Source: Azospira sp. I13 (lineage in GTDB: Bacteria > Pseudomonadota > Gammaproteobacteria > Burkholderiales > Rhodocyclaceae). Taken from it: a stretch of DNA of 64,000 nt. The stretch lies in NCBI RefSeq assembly GCF_003112695.1, contig NZ_BFBP01000011.1, positions 201,401 to 265,400 of the forward strand, read 5' to 3'. A program made the translations under genes and the position numbers. Positions 33,814 through 43,341 of the stretch are shown here, in pieces. The notes beneath the pieces are model-generated. The model worked only from the letters and a program-made list of their open reading frames with translations, did not search any database and was not told the origin of the DNA. Numbering within the stretch: position 1 is the first letter of the stretch; every line of letters begins with the position of its first letter.

Positions 33814-35517
33814 ATGCGCTCCCGCGTTGCCGGAGCAACGACAGTCCTTGCCCCATTCATGCCCTCATCCACACCCACCACCTCCCGCCAAGGCCTTCGC
33901 CTGGTCTGGGCTTTCGCCCTGGCTGTACTGCTGCTCAACTGGTTCGCCGTGTTCTTCAAGATCGACAGCGAAGAGCGGCTGGAAGTTGCCGCCGTCAATC
34001 AGAATAATCTCAACCTGGCCCGGGCCCTGGAAGAACACACCCTGCGCACCCTGAAGAGCGTGGACCAGGCGGTGATGTTCCTCAAGTACCAGTACGAGCA
34101 TCATCCCGACCGGCTGGACATCCCCGCCTACGTGCGGGACGGCATGATCTTCGCCAACCTCTTCAACCAGCTGGGCATCATCGACGCCCGGGGCATGTAC
34201 ATCCACTCCAACCTGCCCAACCACAAGGTGATGGATCTTTCGGACCGGGAGCACTTCCGCGTTCACCAGGCCTCCGACAGCAGCCAGCTATTCATCAGCC
34301 AGCCGGTACTGGGGCGGGCCACGGGCAAATGGTCGTTGCAGCTGACCCGGCGCATCAACAAGCCGGACGGCAGCTTTGGCGGTGTCGCCGTGGTATCCCT
34401 GGACCCGCTTTATTTCACCCAGCTCTACGGCGACGTTGACCTGGGGGCCGGCGGCGTCATCACCCTGGTGGGGCTGGACGGCGTGGTGCGGGCCCGCCGC
34501 TCGGACGTCACCAGCCAGGTCGGCCAGAAGCTGATGGACAGCCCCCTGCTGACCGCCGCCGCCCGGGACCCCCGGGGCACCCTGACCCATACCAGCAGCA
34601 TCGACGGCGTGGAACGCTTCCTCGCCTACCGGGTACTGCCCGACTACCCCCTGATGGTGGTGGTGGGGGTGGGCAAGCAGCAGGCCCTGGCCGCGGTGCA
34701 TGGCCGGGCCCGCAGCTACCTGCTGTTCGGCACCCTGGTCACCTTCATCGTGCTGGCCTTCGCCTGGGCCATCCAGGTGCTGCTGCTACGCCTGGAAAAG
34801 AGCCGGGCCCGGGCCGAGGAATCGAACCGGCTGAAGTCCGAGTTCCTCGCCTCCATGTCCCACGAACTGCGCACGCCCCTCAATGGCATCATCGGCTATG
34901 CAGAGCTGCTGCAGGACGGCGAAGGCGGGCCGGAACAGGTGGAATACGCCCAGACCATCCGCCAGAGTGGCACCCACCTGCTGGAGCTGGTCAATTCCAT
35001 CCTCGACCTGGCCAAGATCGAGGCCGGCCAACTGACACTGCATCCGGCGGCCACCCCCCTTAGCCCCTTGCTGCAGCAGGTCCTGGCCAGCCACCAGCCG
35101 ATGGCTGTCGCCAAGGGCCTGACCCTGAGCCTGGCCACGGCGGAAAACCTGCCCCAGACCCTCTGGTGCGATGCCCTGCGCCTGACCCAGGTGCTCAACA
35201 ATCTGGTGCACAATGCGGTCAAATTCACCGTTCGCGGCAGCATTCTCATCGAGGTCATCCGGGAAGGGGCCGGCATCCGCTTCGCCGTGGTGGATACGGG
35301 ACCCGGCATCGCTCTGGAAGACCAGGAAGCCGTGTTCGAGAAATTCCGCCAGGCCGAAACCTTCGCCACCCGCCGCCAGGGCGGCAGCGGCCTGGGCTTG
35401 GCCCTGTCGCGCCAGCTGGTGGACCACATGGGCGGCAACCTGCAACTGCGCAGCCAGACCGGCCGGGGCAGCGAGTTCTTCTTCGTGCTCCCCCTGCCCG
35501 ACAAGGAAACACCATGA
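33814..35517 (+). CDS. Membrane sensor histidine kinase (Cache-like sensor, HisKA, HATPase)
   Basis: 567 aa; a Met 16 residues in (MPSSTPTTSRQG) may be the true start. TM1 (about 31-50), periplasmic double-Cache-like domain (about 50-305, with DLSDREHFRVHQ and YRVLPDYPLMVVVGV), TM2 (about 308-326), then HisKA FLASMSHELRTPLNGIIGYAELL with the phosphorylated His, N box LNNLVHNAVKFT, G boxes DTGPGIA and GGSGLGLALSRQLV. It autophosphorylates and likely passes phosphate to the receiver encoded in the next overlapping gene. Confidence 0.92.
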   Translation: MRSRVAGATTVLAPFMPSSTPTTSRQGLRLVWAFALAVLLLNWFAVFFKIDSEERLEVAAVNQNNLNLARALEEHTLRTLKSVDQAVMFLKYQYEHHPDRLDIPAYVRDGMIFANLFNQLGIIDARGMYIHSNLPNHKVMDLSDREHFRVHQASDSSQLFISQPVLGRATGKWSLQLTRRINKPDGSFGGVAVVSLDPLYFTQLYGDVDLGAGGVITLVGLDGVVRARRSDVTSQVGQKLMDSPLLTAAARDPRGTLTHTSSIDGVERFLAYRVLPDYPLMVVVGVGKQQALAAVHGRARSYLLFGTLVTFIVLAFAWAIQVLLLRLEKSRARAEESNRLKSEFLASMSHELRTPLNGIIGYAELLQDGEGGPEQVEYAQTIRQSGTHLLELVNSILDLAKIEAGQLTLHPAATPLSPLLQQVLASHQPMAVAKGLTLSLATAENLPQTLWCDALRLTQVLNNLVHNAVKFTVRGSILIEVIREGAGIRFAVVDTGPGIALEDQEAVFEKFRQAETFATRRQGGSGLGLALSRQLVDHMGGNLQLRSQTGRGSEFFFVLPLPDKETP

Positions 35518-35870
35518 AAGTACTGATTGTGGACGACCATCAAGTCAATCGCCTGCTGCCCCGGGCCATCCTCGGCAAACTGGGCGTCGAGGTGGTGGAA
35601 GCCGATTGTGGCGAAGCCGCTCTCGACTGCCTGGACAAGGAAGGCGGTGTGGACCATGTGCTGCTGGATGTCAGCATGCCGGGCATGACCGGCCTTGAAG
35701 TCTGTCGCCGCCTGCGGGAAGCCCCGGCAACCCGGGACCTGCACATCGTTGCTTATACCGCCCACGCCTTCGCCTCGGAGAAGGACCAGATCATGGCCGC
35801 CGGTTTCAATGACCTGCTGATCAAGCCCATCAGCCGCGACGCCCTGCTGCAGGCCCTGGGCCTGAGCTGA
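35514..35870 (+). CDS. Single-domain response regulator (CheY-like receiver)
   Basis: 118 aa consisting only of a receiver: acidic pair at VLIVDDHQVN (8-9), phospho-acceptor Asp in HVLLDVSMPGMTG (about 52), Thr in IVAYTAHAFAS and Lys in LIKPIS. Start overlaps the kinase stop by 4 nt, so the two are coupled. No output domain: it must act by protein contact or feed a phosphorelay, for example the HPt proteins encoded nearby. Confidence 0.92.
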   Translation: MKVLIVDDHQVNRLLPRAILGKLGVEVVEADCGEAALDCLDKEGGVDHVLLDVSMPGMTGLEVCRRLREAPATRDLHIVAYTAHAFASEKDQIMAAGFNDLLIKPISRDALLQALGLS

Positions 35871-36023
35871 AACGCGCAAGGGTAACCCGGAGGCATGGCA
35901 CCGTCCCCGGCACCCCATGACTTTGAAGGTCTCGCCAGCGAGGCCTGAACCACGAGCCTGACCCACCCATCGCCCATTCCGGGCACTCTCCGCAAGATTA
36001 CTGGACGGCGCTTGCCTTCGCCC

Positions 36024-39000
36024 CTAAGGGGCGCCCACTTCACCTGCCTCACCGACCTCGCCCGCCGGGCTTCCCAGGCGGGAGGCTACAGCGGAGGTCA
36101 GGCCCGCCAGGGCCTGACCCAGATGGGCCAGCAATGCTTCCGATGGCAGGCCCAGCCCGGCCCGGCGCTCCACCTCGGCGGCCAGGGTGGCGACGGGGGA
36201 AAGCCCGAAATTGGCCGCGGCTCCCCGCAGGGAGTGGGCAAGCCGCCCCAATTCAACCCATTCGCCCTTCGCTGCCGCCGCCTCCAAACAAGCCCATTCC
36301 GCTTTGGCCTGCTGCAGGAAAACCTCGCCGATGATATCCACCACGTCGCTATCTGCCGCCGCCACCAGGGCCGGATAGTCGAAGGCGGCGAAAGCGGCGA
36401 GGTCGAGCGTGGAGGCAGTATCAGAAACGGCGTCGAAATCGACGGCAGCCTCCCCGGTGGAAGCAAACGCATCACCCAGACCATTACCGGCCGCGCCCGA
36501 ACCTGAATCCACCGCCGGCAGTATCGGTGCAAGGCTATCAAGCAGGGCCTGCAACGCTTTCTGCTGCAGGGGCTTGACCAGATAGCCATCAAGGCCGGCA
36601 GCCATGCCCTGCTGCCGGTCTTCCGGCAAGGCCGCCGCCGAAAGGGCATGGATGACCATGGGCGGCTGGCCCCGGGCGGTTTCCATAGCACGGATTTCCC
36701 GGGTGGCCTCAAGGCCACCCATTTCCGGCATCTGCACATCCATCAGGATCAGGTCGAAGCGCTGCAGCCGGGCTGCCTCCACCGCCTCGCAGCCATTGCC
36801 GGCCAGGGTGACGCGGCAGCCCAGGCGTTCCAGCAGGGCCAGCATCAGCTGCTGATTCACCGGATGGTCTTCCGCCAGCAGCACCGTCAGGCCGGCCCGG
36901 CTCACCGACTCAGGGGTGGCAGCCGGTGCCACCGAAGCGGGGGCAAAAATGCCCTGGACCTGGCGCCAGAGATCGGCGGTAAAGGCTGGTTTGGCCAGAT
37001 AGGCAGAAATGTCCAGCTCACGGCAGCGGGCCACTTCGGCCCGCATCATGCTGGGGCAGAGGATCATCAGGATGGCCGGCGGCTCGGCCAGGGCGCGAGC
37101 ACGCTCAGCCAGGTCGAAGCCATCGCCATCCACCAGGCGGCAATCGGTGACGAGCAGCTTCCACTGGCCGGCAGCCAAGTATTCCTCGCCTTCGGCCAGG
37201 CTCTCGGCCGCCATGACGATGGCCCCCCAGCTCTCCAGCAGGGTTTGCAAGCGTCGGCGCTGGCGGGCTTGGGAGACTACCAGGAGGACATGGACGGGCG
37301 GCAGGCGGCGCTCCTCTTCCACGGGCGCCCGGGCCTGTTGGCGCAGGCTCAGGGTGAAGTGGAAGGTACTGCCCTGCCCCACCTGGCTTTCCGCCCAGAT
37401 GCGCCCGCCCATCAATTCCACCAACCGGCTGGAAATGGCCAGGCCCAGCCCGGTGCCGCCGAAGTGGCGGGTGGTGGAAGAATCGGCCTGGGTAAAGGCG
37501 GCGAAGACGTGTTCAAGCCGGTCGGCGGCAATGCCGATACCGCTGTCCCGCACTGCAAAATGCAGGAGCAGGCTGTCGCCCTCCCGGGTCTCCAGGTCCA
37601 CCGTGACGTCCACTTCCCCCGCGCTCGTGAACTTGATGGCATTGCCCAGGAGGTTGAGCAGAATCTGCCGCAGCCGCCCCGGGTCGCCGATCAGGTGCAG
37701 GGGCACCGCCGGGCTGCGCTCGAAAAACAGGTTGAGCCCCTTCTGGTCGGCCCGTACCGCCAGGGTGCGCAGGGCATCGACAAGGACGGATTCGAGATTG
37801 AAGGGGATATCCTCCACATCCATCCGCCCGGCCTCGATCTTCGAGAAATCGAGAATGTCATCGATGATGGAAAGCAGTGCATTGGCCGACATCTGCACCG
37901 CCTCCAGGTATTCCCGCTGCTCCGGGGAGAGGGCCGTGTCCAGGGTCAGCTCGGTCATGCCGATGATGCCGTTCATGGGGGTGCGGATTTCATGGCTCAT
38001 ATTCGCCAGAAAATCACTCTTCGCCCGATTGGCGGCCTCGGCGGCTTCCTTGGCCCGCAGAATCTCCGCCTCCCACCGCTTGCGCTCGGAGAGGTCGATC
38101 ATCGTGCCCACCAGGCCGCTGACGCTGCCGTCGGCCCGGGTCAGGCTGGCCTTGTGGTAAAGCACGTCGTGGGCCTGGCCGCGGCGGGACACCACGGGCA
38201 TTTCGATACTCTGCTCACCGCCGTTGCGGAACAGTTCCTCGTCCAGCTGCACATTCTTTTCCGCTAGTTCCGGCGGCAGCAGGTCCCGCACGTGGCGGCC
38301 GAGCCAGGCGGCCTTGTCGATGCCGAAGAAATCCAGGAAGGCCTGATTGAAACCCAGGTAGCGCCCCGCCGTATCCTTGAAATAAAGGGGGATGGGGATG
38401 GTTTCCAGCACCTGGCGGGTGAAGTGCAGCTGCTCGTCCAGCCGCTGCTCCGCCGCCTTGCGGGCGGTGATGTCGGTGCGAATGGCAATGTACTGGCAGG
38501 GTACGCCCACGTCGTCGAGAAAGGGCACGATGCTGGCGTTGACCCAGTAGAGGCTGCCATCCTTCGCCCGGTTGCAGACTTCCCCCTGCCAGACATGGCC
38601 CTGGGCAATGGTCTCCCACATCTCGGCGTAAAAGGCCCGGGAATGGAGGCTGGACTTGACCAGGCGATGGTTGCGGCCGATCAGTTCCTCCCGGGAATAA
38701 CCGCTGATCTGGCAGAAGCGGTCATTGGCTTCGAGGATCACCCCATCCACATCGGTAATGCTGACGATGGCGTGCTGATCGAGGGCGAATTTCTGCTGTT
38801 CCAGGCGGGATTTGGCCTGGTGCAGCAAGAGGTCGCTGGCTTCCCGCTGGCGTACCAGGTCGTCAATCAGGGGCGGCAGGGAATCCAGGTTGCTGTCGGC
38901 CAGGCCCAGTTCCGGCAGGCCGGCATTGCGCAGCAGGCGGTTGGTCACTTCCCGCAGGGCGTCGATCGCCTGCTCCCGGGCCGCCAGTTCGCGCCCCAGC

Positions 39001-39257
39001 TGGTCATTGGCCTGGGCCAGTTCTTCGGAGGAAATCTCCAGGCTGCGGGTGTTCAGGGCCAGGTTGCGCTCGGACTGCTCGTAGGCCTCTCCCACGCTCT
39101 GGAGCAAAGCAGGAAAACCGGCCAGGGCCACCGCCACCGCCGGCGGCATCTCGGGGTGGGCAGCGGCCTTCAGCAGTTCATCTAGCAGGGACGCGAGGGA
39201 AGCCTCGCCCTGCACCCCCAGGCAACGCTTGAGCTGGCGCGACAGCAATCGATTCAT
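36024..39257 (-). CDS. Soluble hybrid histidine kinase (PAS-PAS-HisKA-HATPase-REC-REC-HPt)
   Basis: 1077 aa with no transmembrane helix. N-terminal helical region and coiled coil (1-160), PAS1 (about 165-265, ANDRFCQISGYSREELIGRN), PAS2 (about 280-390, IPIPLYFKDTAGRYLGFN), HisKA FLANMSHEIRTPMNGIIGM, HATPase with GNAIKFT and GGTGLGLAIS, receiver 1 (about 660-780) without the usual acidic pair (LLVVSQARQ) but with Asp in LLVTDCRLVDG, receiver 2 intact (LLAEDHPVN; ILMDVQMPEMGG), and a C-terminal HPt with His in LAHSLRGAAANFG. The FIST gene is just upstream (3-nt gap), suggesting FIST passes a signal to the kinase. Confidence 0.92.
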   Translation of the reverse strand: MNRLLSRQLKRCLGVQGEASLASLLDELLKAAAHPEMPPAVAVALAGFPALLQSVGEAYEQSERNLALNTRSLEISSEELAQANDQLGRELAAREQAIDALREVTNRLLRNAGLPELGLADSNLDSLPPLIDDLVRQREASDLLLHQAKSRLEQQKFALDQHAIVSITDVDGVILEANDRFCQISGYSREELIGRNHRLVKSSLHSRAFYAEMWETIAQGHVWQGEVCNRAKDGSLYWVNASIVPFLDDVGVPCQYIAIRTDITARKAAEQRLDEQLHFTRQVLETIPIPLYFKDTAGRYLGFNQAFLDFFGIDKAAWLGRHVRDLLPPELAEKNVQLDEELFRNGGEQSIEMPVVSRRGQAHDVLYHKASLTRADGSVSGLVGTMIDLSERKRWEAEILRAKEAAEAANRAKSDFLANMSHEIRTPMNGIIGMTELTLDTALSPEQREYLEAVQMSANALLSIIDDILDFSKIEAGRMDVEDIPFNLESVLVDALRTLAVRADQKGLNLFFERSPAVPLHLIGDPGRLRQILLNLLGNAIKFTSAGEVDVTVDLETREGDSLLLHFAVRDSGIGIAADRLEHVFAAFTQADSSTTRHFGGTGLGLAISSRLVELMGGRIWAESQVGQGSTFHFTLSLRQQARAPVEEERRLPPVHVLLVVSQARQRRRLQTLLESWGAIVMAAESLAEGEEYLAAGQWKLLVTDCRLVDGDGFDLAERARALAEPPAILMILCPSMMRAEVARCRELDISAYLAKPAFTADLWRQVQGIFAPASVAPAATPESVSRAGLTVLLAEDHPVNQQLMLALLERLGCRVTLAGNGCEAVEAARLQRFDLILMDVQMPEMGGLEATREIRAMETARGQPPMVIHALSAAALPEDRQQGMAAGLDGYLVKPLQQKALQALLDSLAPILPAVDSGSGAAGNGLGDAFASTGEAAVDFDAVSDTASTLDLAAFAAFDYPALVAAADSDVVDIIGEVFLQQAKAEWACLEAAAAKGEWVELGRLAHSLRGAAANFGLSPVATLAAEVERRAGLGLPSEALLAHLGQALAGLTSAVASRLGSPAGEVGEAGEVGAP

Positions 39258-39260
39258 GGA

Positions 39261-40424
39261 TCAGCGTTCCGCCAGCAGGGTGATGGTCATGGTCTGGTTG
39301 TGCAGCCGGCAGGCCTCTCCCGGCAGGCTGCCCGGCGCCGGTACCAGGGGGCTGATTTCGCCGTAGGAGTAAAAGCCGGTGAGGGTGCAGCCCTGGCCGA
39401 ACACGTCGGCCACCGCCTCCAGCTCCTCATCCACCCGCCCGCCCAGCACCAGCTTGCGGCCGACACAACTGACCAGAATCCCCAGCGCCTCGCCGGAGAC
39501 CATGGCCCGGGCCATCTCCGCCGCGTGCTGGGCACCATCCACCAGGGCGTTGGGGTTGGCGTGCATCAGTTTGAGGTAGCCCTGGGGATCGATCTCCCCC
39601 GCCAGGATGAGACTGCCATTGCTTTCATCCACCCCGAGGATGGTGCGGATCAGGCCCAGGCTGCTGCGGTCTTTGCCCACCATGGAGAAGGGGAAAAGCA
39701 GGGCCGAGGCGGGCAGGTTCGCGGCGTAGTCGCCCAAATAGCGCTTGTAGATTTCCAGGGCTGGCTCGCCGTCCAGCTCGTAGAGCACGTTGTTCTCGCA
39801 GCGGGTGACCTTGCGGGCCGGGCCGAAGGCCGTCCAGCCGCCGAAGGAGCCGTGGCCGACCCGCAGGCCGTCGCCGTAGAGGCCGACAGCCGCCAGTTGG
39901 CGGTCCGAAACGCCGGCAGAACTGAGTACCCAGGTGCGCTGAAAGGCTCCGCCGTCGCCGGCCAACCCGCCGGTAATGATCGCCTGCGGTGGCAGGCCGC
40001 TACTCAAGCCCTCCACCAGGGCGCTGCCATTGATCGCCACCCCCTGACCGAAAACCAGGACCGCCTGCAAGCCGGGCCCCTGGAACTGGGCGGCCAGCCG
40101 GGCGCCCGCCGCCCGGGAATCCACCATCTCCGCCAGATCGGTGCGGGCCTCCCGCACCTGGGCCTGGGCGAAGCGGATGGCGGTCAGCACCAGGCTGTGG
40201 TCATCCACGTCATCGCCGGCAATTTCACCGGCGGTGCTGCAGCCGATGCGCAGGCTGTCGGGAAAAGCTGCGGCCAGGGATGCCGCCAGGGCCGGATTGG
40301 CCATGTGCTCTGCCGCGGCGAAGACCAGCACCAGTTGGGGCTCCAGGGCGGCCAGGTCGGACCACTGGGCCGCCGCATCGGCCGGGGCGGGAACATTGCG
40401 CTGACGAATCTGTAGCACCTTCAT
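39261..40424 (-). CDS. FIST-domain sensory protein
   Basis: 387 aa, both FIST halves. The N-terminal half (about 1-200) has LEPQLVLVFAAAEHM, RIGCSTAGEIAG (typical FIST GCST) and VLVFGQGVAINGS. The C-terminal half has the FIST_C strand LDGEPALEIYKRYLG, then GCTLTGFYSYGEISP near the end. FIST domains are thought to bind small ligands such as amino acids and to act with kinases or c-di-GMP enzymes. Its stop is 3 nt from the hybrid-kinase start and it follows the REC-HD-GYP gene, so these three are one operon. Confidence 0.9.
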   Translation of the reverse strand: MKVLQIRQRNVPAPADAAAQWSDLAALEPQLVLVFAAAEHMANPALAASLAAAFPDSLRIGCSTAGEIAGDDVDDHSLVLTAIRFAQAQVREARTDLAEMVDSRAAGARLAAQFQGPGLQAVLVFGQGVAINGSALVEGLSSGLPPQAIITGGLAGDGGAFQRTWVLSSAGVSDRQLAAVGLYGDGLRVGHGSFGGWTAFGPARKVTRCENNVLYELDGEPALEIYKRYLGDYAANLPASALLFPFSMVGKDRSSLGLIRTILGVDESNGSLILAGEIDPQGYLKLMHANPNALVDGAQHAAEMARAMVSGEALGILVSCVGRKLVLGGRVDEELEAVADVFGQGCTLTGFYSYGEISPLVPAPGSLPGEACRLHNQTMTITLLAER

Positions 40425-40442
40425 GGTGGGCCTCCCGGGGTT

Positions 40443-41489
40443 CTAGAGTTCTTCGTCCTGAAAGCGTTCGCGGATGGCCATGATCTCCGGCCAGGCGGAG
40501 AGGAAAGCCGTAACGCAGCCCGGGTCGAAATGGCTGCCCGCCCCCGTCTCGAGAAACTGGCGGGCCTCCTCCACGCTCCAGGCCTTCTTGTAGGGCCGGG
40601 GCGAGGTCAGGGCATCGAATACGTCAGCCACGGCGACGATGCGGCCGAACAGGGGGATGTCCTCCCCTTTCAGGCCCCGGGGATAGCCCTGGCCATCCCA
40701 TTTTTCATGATGGGTCAGGGCGATTTCCGCCGCCACCTGCAGTACCGGCGACTGGGCACTGCGCAGGATTTCGTAACCGTGGATGGCGTGTTCCTTCATG
40801 ATCAGGAATTCCGCCTCGGTGAGTTTTCCCGGCTTGAGCAGGATCATGTCGGGCACCCCCACCTTGCCTACGTCATGCATGGGGGAAGCCTCCAGCAGCA
40901 TCGCTTGGTCGGCTTCGGAAAGCCCCAGCCGTGCCGCGATGAGGGCCGAGTAATGGGCCATGCGGAGGATATGGGCGCCGGTTTCCGGGTCCCGATATTC
41001 GGCGGCCTTGGCCAGGCAGACAATGGTTTCGCGCTCCCGCTCCAGCAATGCCCCGGTGGCCTTGGCCACCTCCTCCGCCAGCCAGGCGGCCCGGTCGTTG
41101 AGCTGCCGCTGGCCCCGGCGCAGGGCGCACATGTTGCGCATGCGGGCGAGGAATTCGTTCTTGTCGATGGGCTTGTTGAGGAAATCGGAAGCCCCCTGCT
41201 CCAGTGCCTCGTAGCGCACGCTCTTCTGGTCGTTGGCGGTGACCATGACCACCGGCACCTCCAGCATGCCGGGCAACTCACGGAAGCAGCGGATAAATTC
41301 GATGCCGTCCGGCGCCGGCATCATGTAATCCACCACCACCACATCCGCCTCCCCGCCTCGGCACCACGCCAGGGCCTCGGCGGAGGAGAGGAAACAATGC
41401 ACCCGCACTCCCTCCAGCCGTTCGGCCAGAGCGCGAAAAAGGGTGAGATTGACGGGGGCGTCGTCGATGATGAGGATGTTCAGTTCCAC
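40443..41489 (-). CDS. Response regulator with HD-GYP phosphodiesterase output (RpfG-like)
   Basis: 348 aa. Receiver 1-125: IIDDAPVN acidic pair, phospho-Asp in VVVDYMMPAPDG, Lys in NKPIDKNEF. A helical linker follows, then HD-GYP about 155-340: MHDVGKVGVPD, ALTHHEKWDGQGYPRGLKGEDIP (intact HHExxDGxGYP) and VADVFDALTSPRPYK. It should lower c-di-GMP when phosphorylated. It heads the operon REC-HD-GYP, FIST, hybrid kinase, so that kinase is the likely phosphate source. Confidence 0.93.
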   Translation of the reverse strand: MELNILIIDDAPVNLTLFRALAERLEGVRVHCFLSSAEALAWCRGGEADVVVVDYMMPAPDGIEFIRCFRELPGMLEVPVVMVTANDQKSVRYEALEQGASDFLNKPIDKNEFLARMRNMCALRRGQRQLNDRAAWLAEEVAKATGALLERERETIVCLAKAAEYRDPETGAHILRMAHYSALIAARLGLSEADQAMLLEASPMHDVGKVGVPDMILLKPGKLTEAEFLIMKEHAIHGYEILRSAQSPVLQVAAEIALTHHEKWDGQGYPRGLKGEDIPLFGRIVAVADVFDALTSPRPYKKAWSVEEARQFLETGAGSHFDPGCVTAFLSAWPEIMAIRERFQDEEL

Positions 41490-41671
41490 GGCGGGGAGAT
41501 CCTTGAAGAAGAACCGGCTCGGGGCCGGTACTCGGCATTATCGGCAGAAGGGCAGCAATGTGCTGTGGAGAAGTTCCGCCGCCGGGCAGCATCTGCAAGG
41601 GCGGCGCCAGTGCTAAACTTACGCACCCCGATGGTGCCAGCCCCATGGCACCGGCCCATTTCCCGAGAGCC

Positions 41672-42313
41672 ATGTCCGCCATCCGCCTTCTTCTTGCCGA
41701 CGATCAACTGCTGGTACGCGCCGGTATCCGCGCCCTGGTCCAGACCCTGCCGGACTGCCTGGTGGTGGCCGAATGCGCCGACGGCCAGGATGCCCTGACC
41801 CGGGCCCGGGAACTGCTGCCGGACGTGGCCTTGCTGGACATCGACATGCCCGGCCTGTCGGGTATCGACACCATGCGGCAGATTCGTGAATTCGCGCCGG
41901 AAATGAAAATTCTGGTGCTCTCCGGCATCGACCGCCGGGAGGTGGTGGAAGCCGCACTGGCGGCAGGTTGCAACGGCTATCTGCTGAAAGACTTCGTGCT
42001 GGCCGAACTGCAACTGGCCCTGGGCACGGTGCTGCAGGGCGGCAACTATCTCTCCCCGAAAATTCAGCAGCAACTCATTGAACAGATCCGTTCCGGCCAC
42101 GACGACGCCCTCGCCGACCAGGCTCTGACACCGCGCCAGGAGCAGATCCTGCGCCTGGTAGCCTCCGGCCGTACGACCAAGGAAATCGCCCGGGACCTGG
42201 ACATCAGTCCGAAAACCGTGGAATTCCACCGGGCCCAGCTGATGGAACGGCTGGGGGTGCGGGACGTGGCGGGTATGACCCGTTACGCCATGCAGCACGG
42301 TCTCGTCTCCTGA
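41672..42313 (+). CDS. LuxR/NarL-family response regulator
   Basis: 213 aa from ATG at 41672 (MSAIRLLLADDQ); longer frames add a non-receiver leader. Receiver: LLADDQLL, phospho-Asp in ALLDIDMPGLSG, Thr/Ser pocket in ILVLSGID and Lys in YLLKDF. Output: HTH about 150-205, LTPRQEQILRLVASGRTTKE then LDISPKTVEFHRAQLMERL. Divergent from the REC-HD-GYP operon and convergent with the HPt gene, so probably the transcriptional arm of this local phosphorelay. Confidence 0.92.
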   Translation: MSAIRLLLADDQLLVRAGIRALVQTLPDCLVVAECADGQDALTRARELLPDVALLDIDMPGLSGIDTMRQIREFAPEMKILVLSGIDRREVVEAALAAGCNGYLLKDFVLAELQLALGTVLQGGNYLSPKIQQQLIEQIRSGHDDALADQALTPRQEQILRLVASGRTTKEIARDLDISPKTVEFHRAQLMERLGVRDVAGMTRYAMQHGLVS

Positions 42314-42344
42314 ATCTTCCGCTACCGCCCAAGGCGCGACGCGC

Positions 42345-42764
42345 CTAGGGCTCCAGCCCGGCAAGGTACTGGCTGAAGCGGCTGATGTCGCCGGCCAGCT
42401 CATCCAGCTCCGCCCGCCACGGCCCGATCTCTGCCACGCCGGCCGCCAGTTGCCCGGCCACCAGCAGCGCCTCGATTTCCCGCGCCCGGGCCACCACGGC
42501 ATCGGCGGCAAAGATGGCACACACTCCCTTAAGCTGGTGGACGACGTTGCGCAAGGCTTCGGCCTGCCCCGCTGGCCCTTCTTCCCCCGCGCTTGCCGCG
42601 GCCTCGCCCGGCCCTTCGGCCAGCGCCTCATCGAGTTGCTGCAGCATGACGGGGAAATTATCGAGAAAGGCCTGGGCCAGGTCCCGGGCAGCGTCCCGGT
42701 CCCCATTGAGCTGCTCCAGCAGCATCAGGGGATTGGAACAGGAGGTCTGCAATGCTTGTCTCAT
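42345..42764 (-). CDS. HPt-domain phosphotransfer protein
   Basis: 139 aa from the ATG at 42764; an upstream TTG adds two residues. All-helical: LLEQLNGDRDAARDLAQAFL, then the phosphorylatable His in VVHQLKGVCAIFAAD (about 85-100), closing helices to the end. A central Ala/Gly/Glu loop (about 50-70) is longer than usual. It likely shuttles phosphate between the hybrid kinases and the receivers encoded nearby. Convergent with the LuxR regulator. Confidence 0.82.
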   Translation of the reverse strand: MRQALQTSCSNPLMLLEQLNGDRDAARDLAQAFLDNFPVMLQQLDEALAEGPGEAAASAGEEGPAGQAEALRNVVHQLKGVCAIFAADAVVARAREIEALLVAGQLAAGVAEIGPWRAELDELAGDISRFSQYLAGLEP

Positions 42765-42939
42765 GGGCAACGCTCATCCATTTCTCAGAAACCACAGTGT
42801 TCCCCAAGGCTGCCCGTGGAGGTAACTGGGGTATGCACTAGGGCATAGATGGGAATCCTCCCAGTACCGCTGCCTTCGTGCCCGTGGCATTCTGCCATCG
42901 CAGCCTGAGAAAAATCCGACCGAGGCGCAGGAGACCGCC

Positions 42940-43341
42940 ATGGAACTGCCAACCGCCGCCCCCCAAGCACCACCGGAACATACGCCGGAGGCCCCCGAAG
43001 TGCCGGAAATCCCCATCGGCCGGCTGCGGGAGCGCCACATTGCCAGCGTCAATCTGCAGCCCGGCATGGTGCTCGCCCGACCGGTGCAGATCACAGCCCG
43101 GGGCGTCCTCTACCTCAACCTGGGGGCCGGTTCCATGCTGACGGAAGACGGCATCAGCCAGCTGCTGGCCCATCATTCGGAATGCGTCTGCATTGTCGAA
43201 AACGATACCCGCCCGGTGGAGGAATACGAGGCAGAAGTGGCCGCCCGGCTGGAGCGCCTGGCCCATATCTTCCGCGGTGCCGATGACGGTGCCGCCACCC
43301 AGGCCCTGCGGGCCGCCCTGGAAAGCTACCGGAGGCAATGA
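42940..43341 (+). CDS. Small protein of unknown function, coupled to the HDOD gene
   Basis: 133 aa. The first 25 residues are Pro/Glu-rich. The core begins at about 26 and contains LQPGMVLARPVQITARGVLY, NLGAGSMLTEDGISQLL and ECVCIVEND. This resembles the small domain that often precedes HD-GYP or HDOD domains, here as a separate protein. Start of the HDOD gene overlaps its stop by 4 nt, so the two probably form a complex. No catalytic motif. Confidence 0.75.
   Translation: MELPTAAPQAPPEHTPEAPEVPEIPIGRLRERHIASVNLQPGMVLARPVQITARGVLYLNLGAGSMLTEDGISQLLAHHSECVCIVENDTRPVEEYEAEVAARLERLAHIFRGADDGAATQALRAALESYRRQ

Noticed and set aside
36648-38267. 539-codon plus-strand frame opposite the hybrid kinase
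   Set aside because: No recognisable domain; the kinase motifs on the minus strand are unambiguous.
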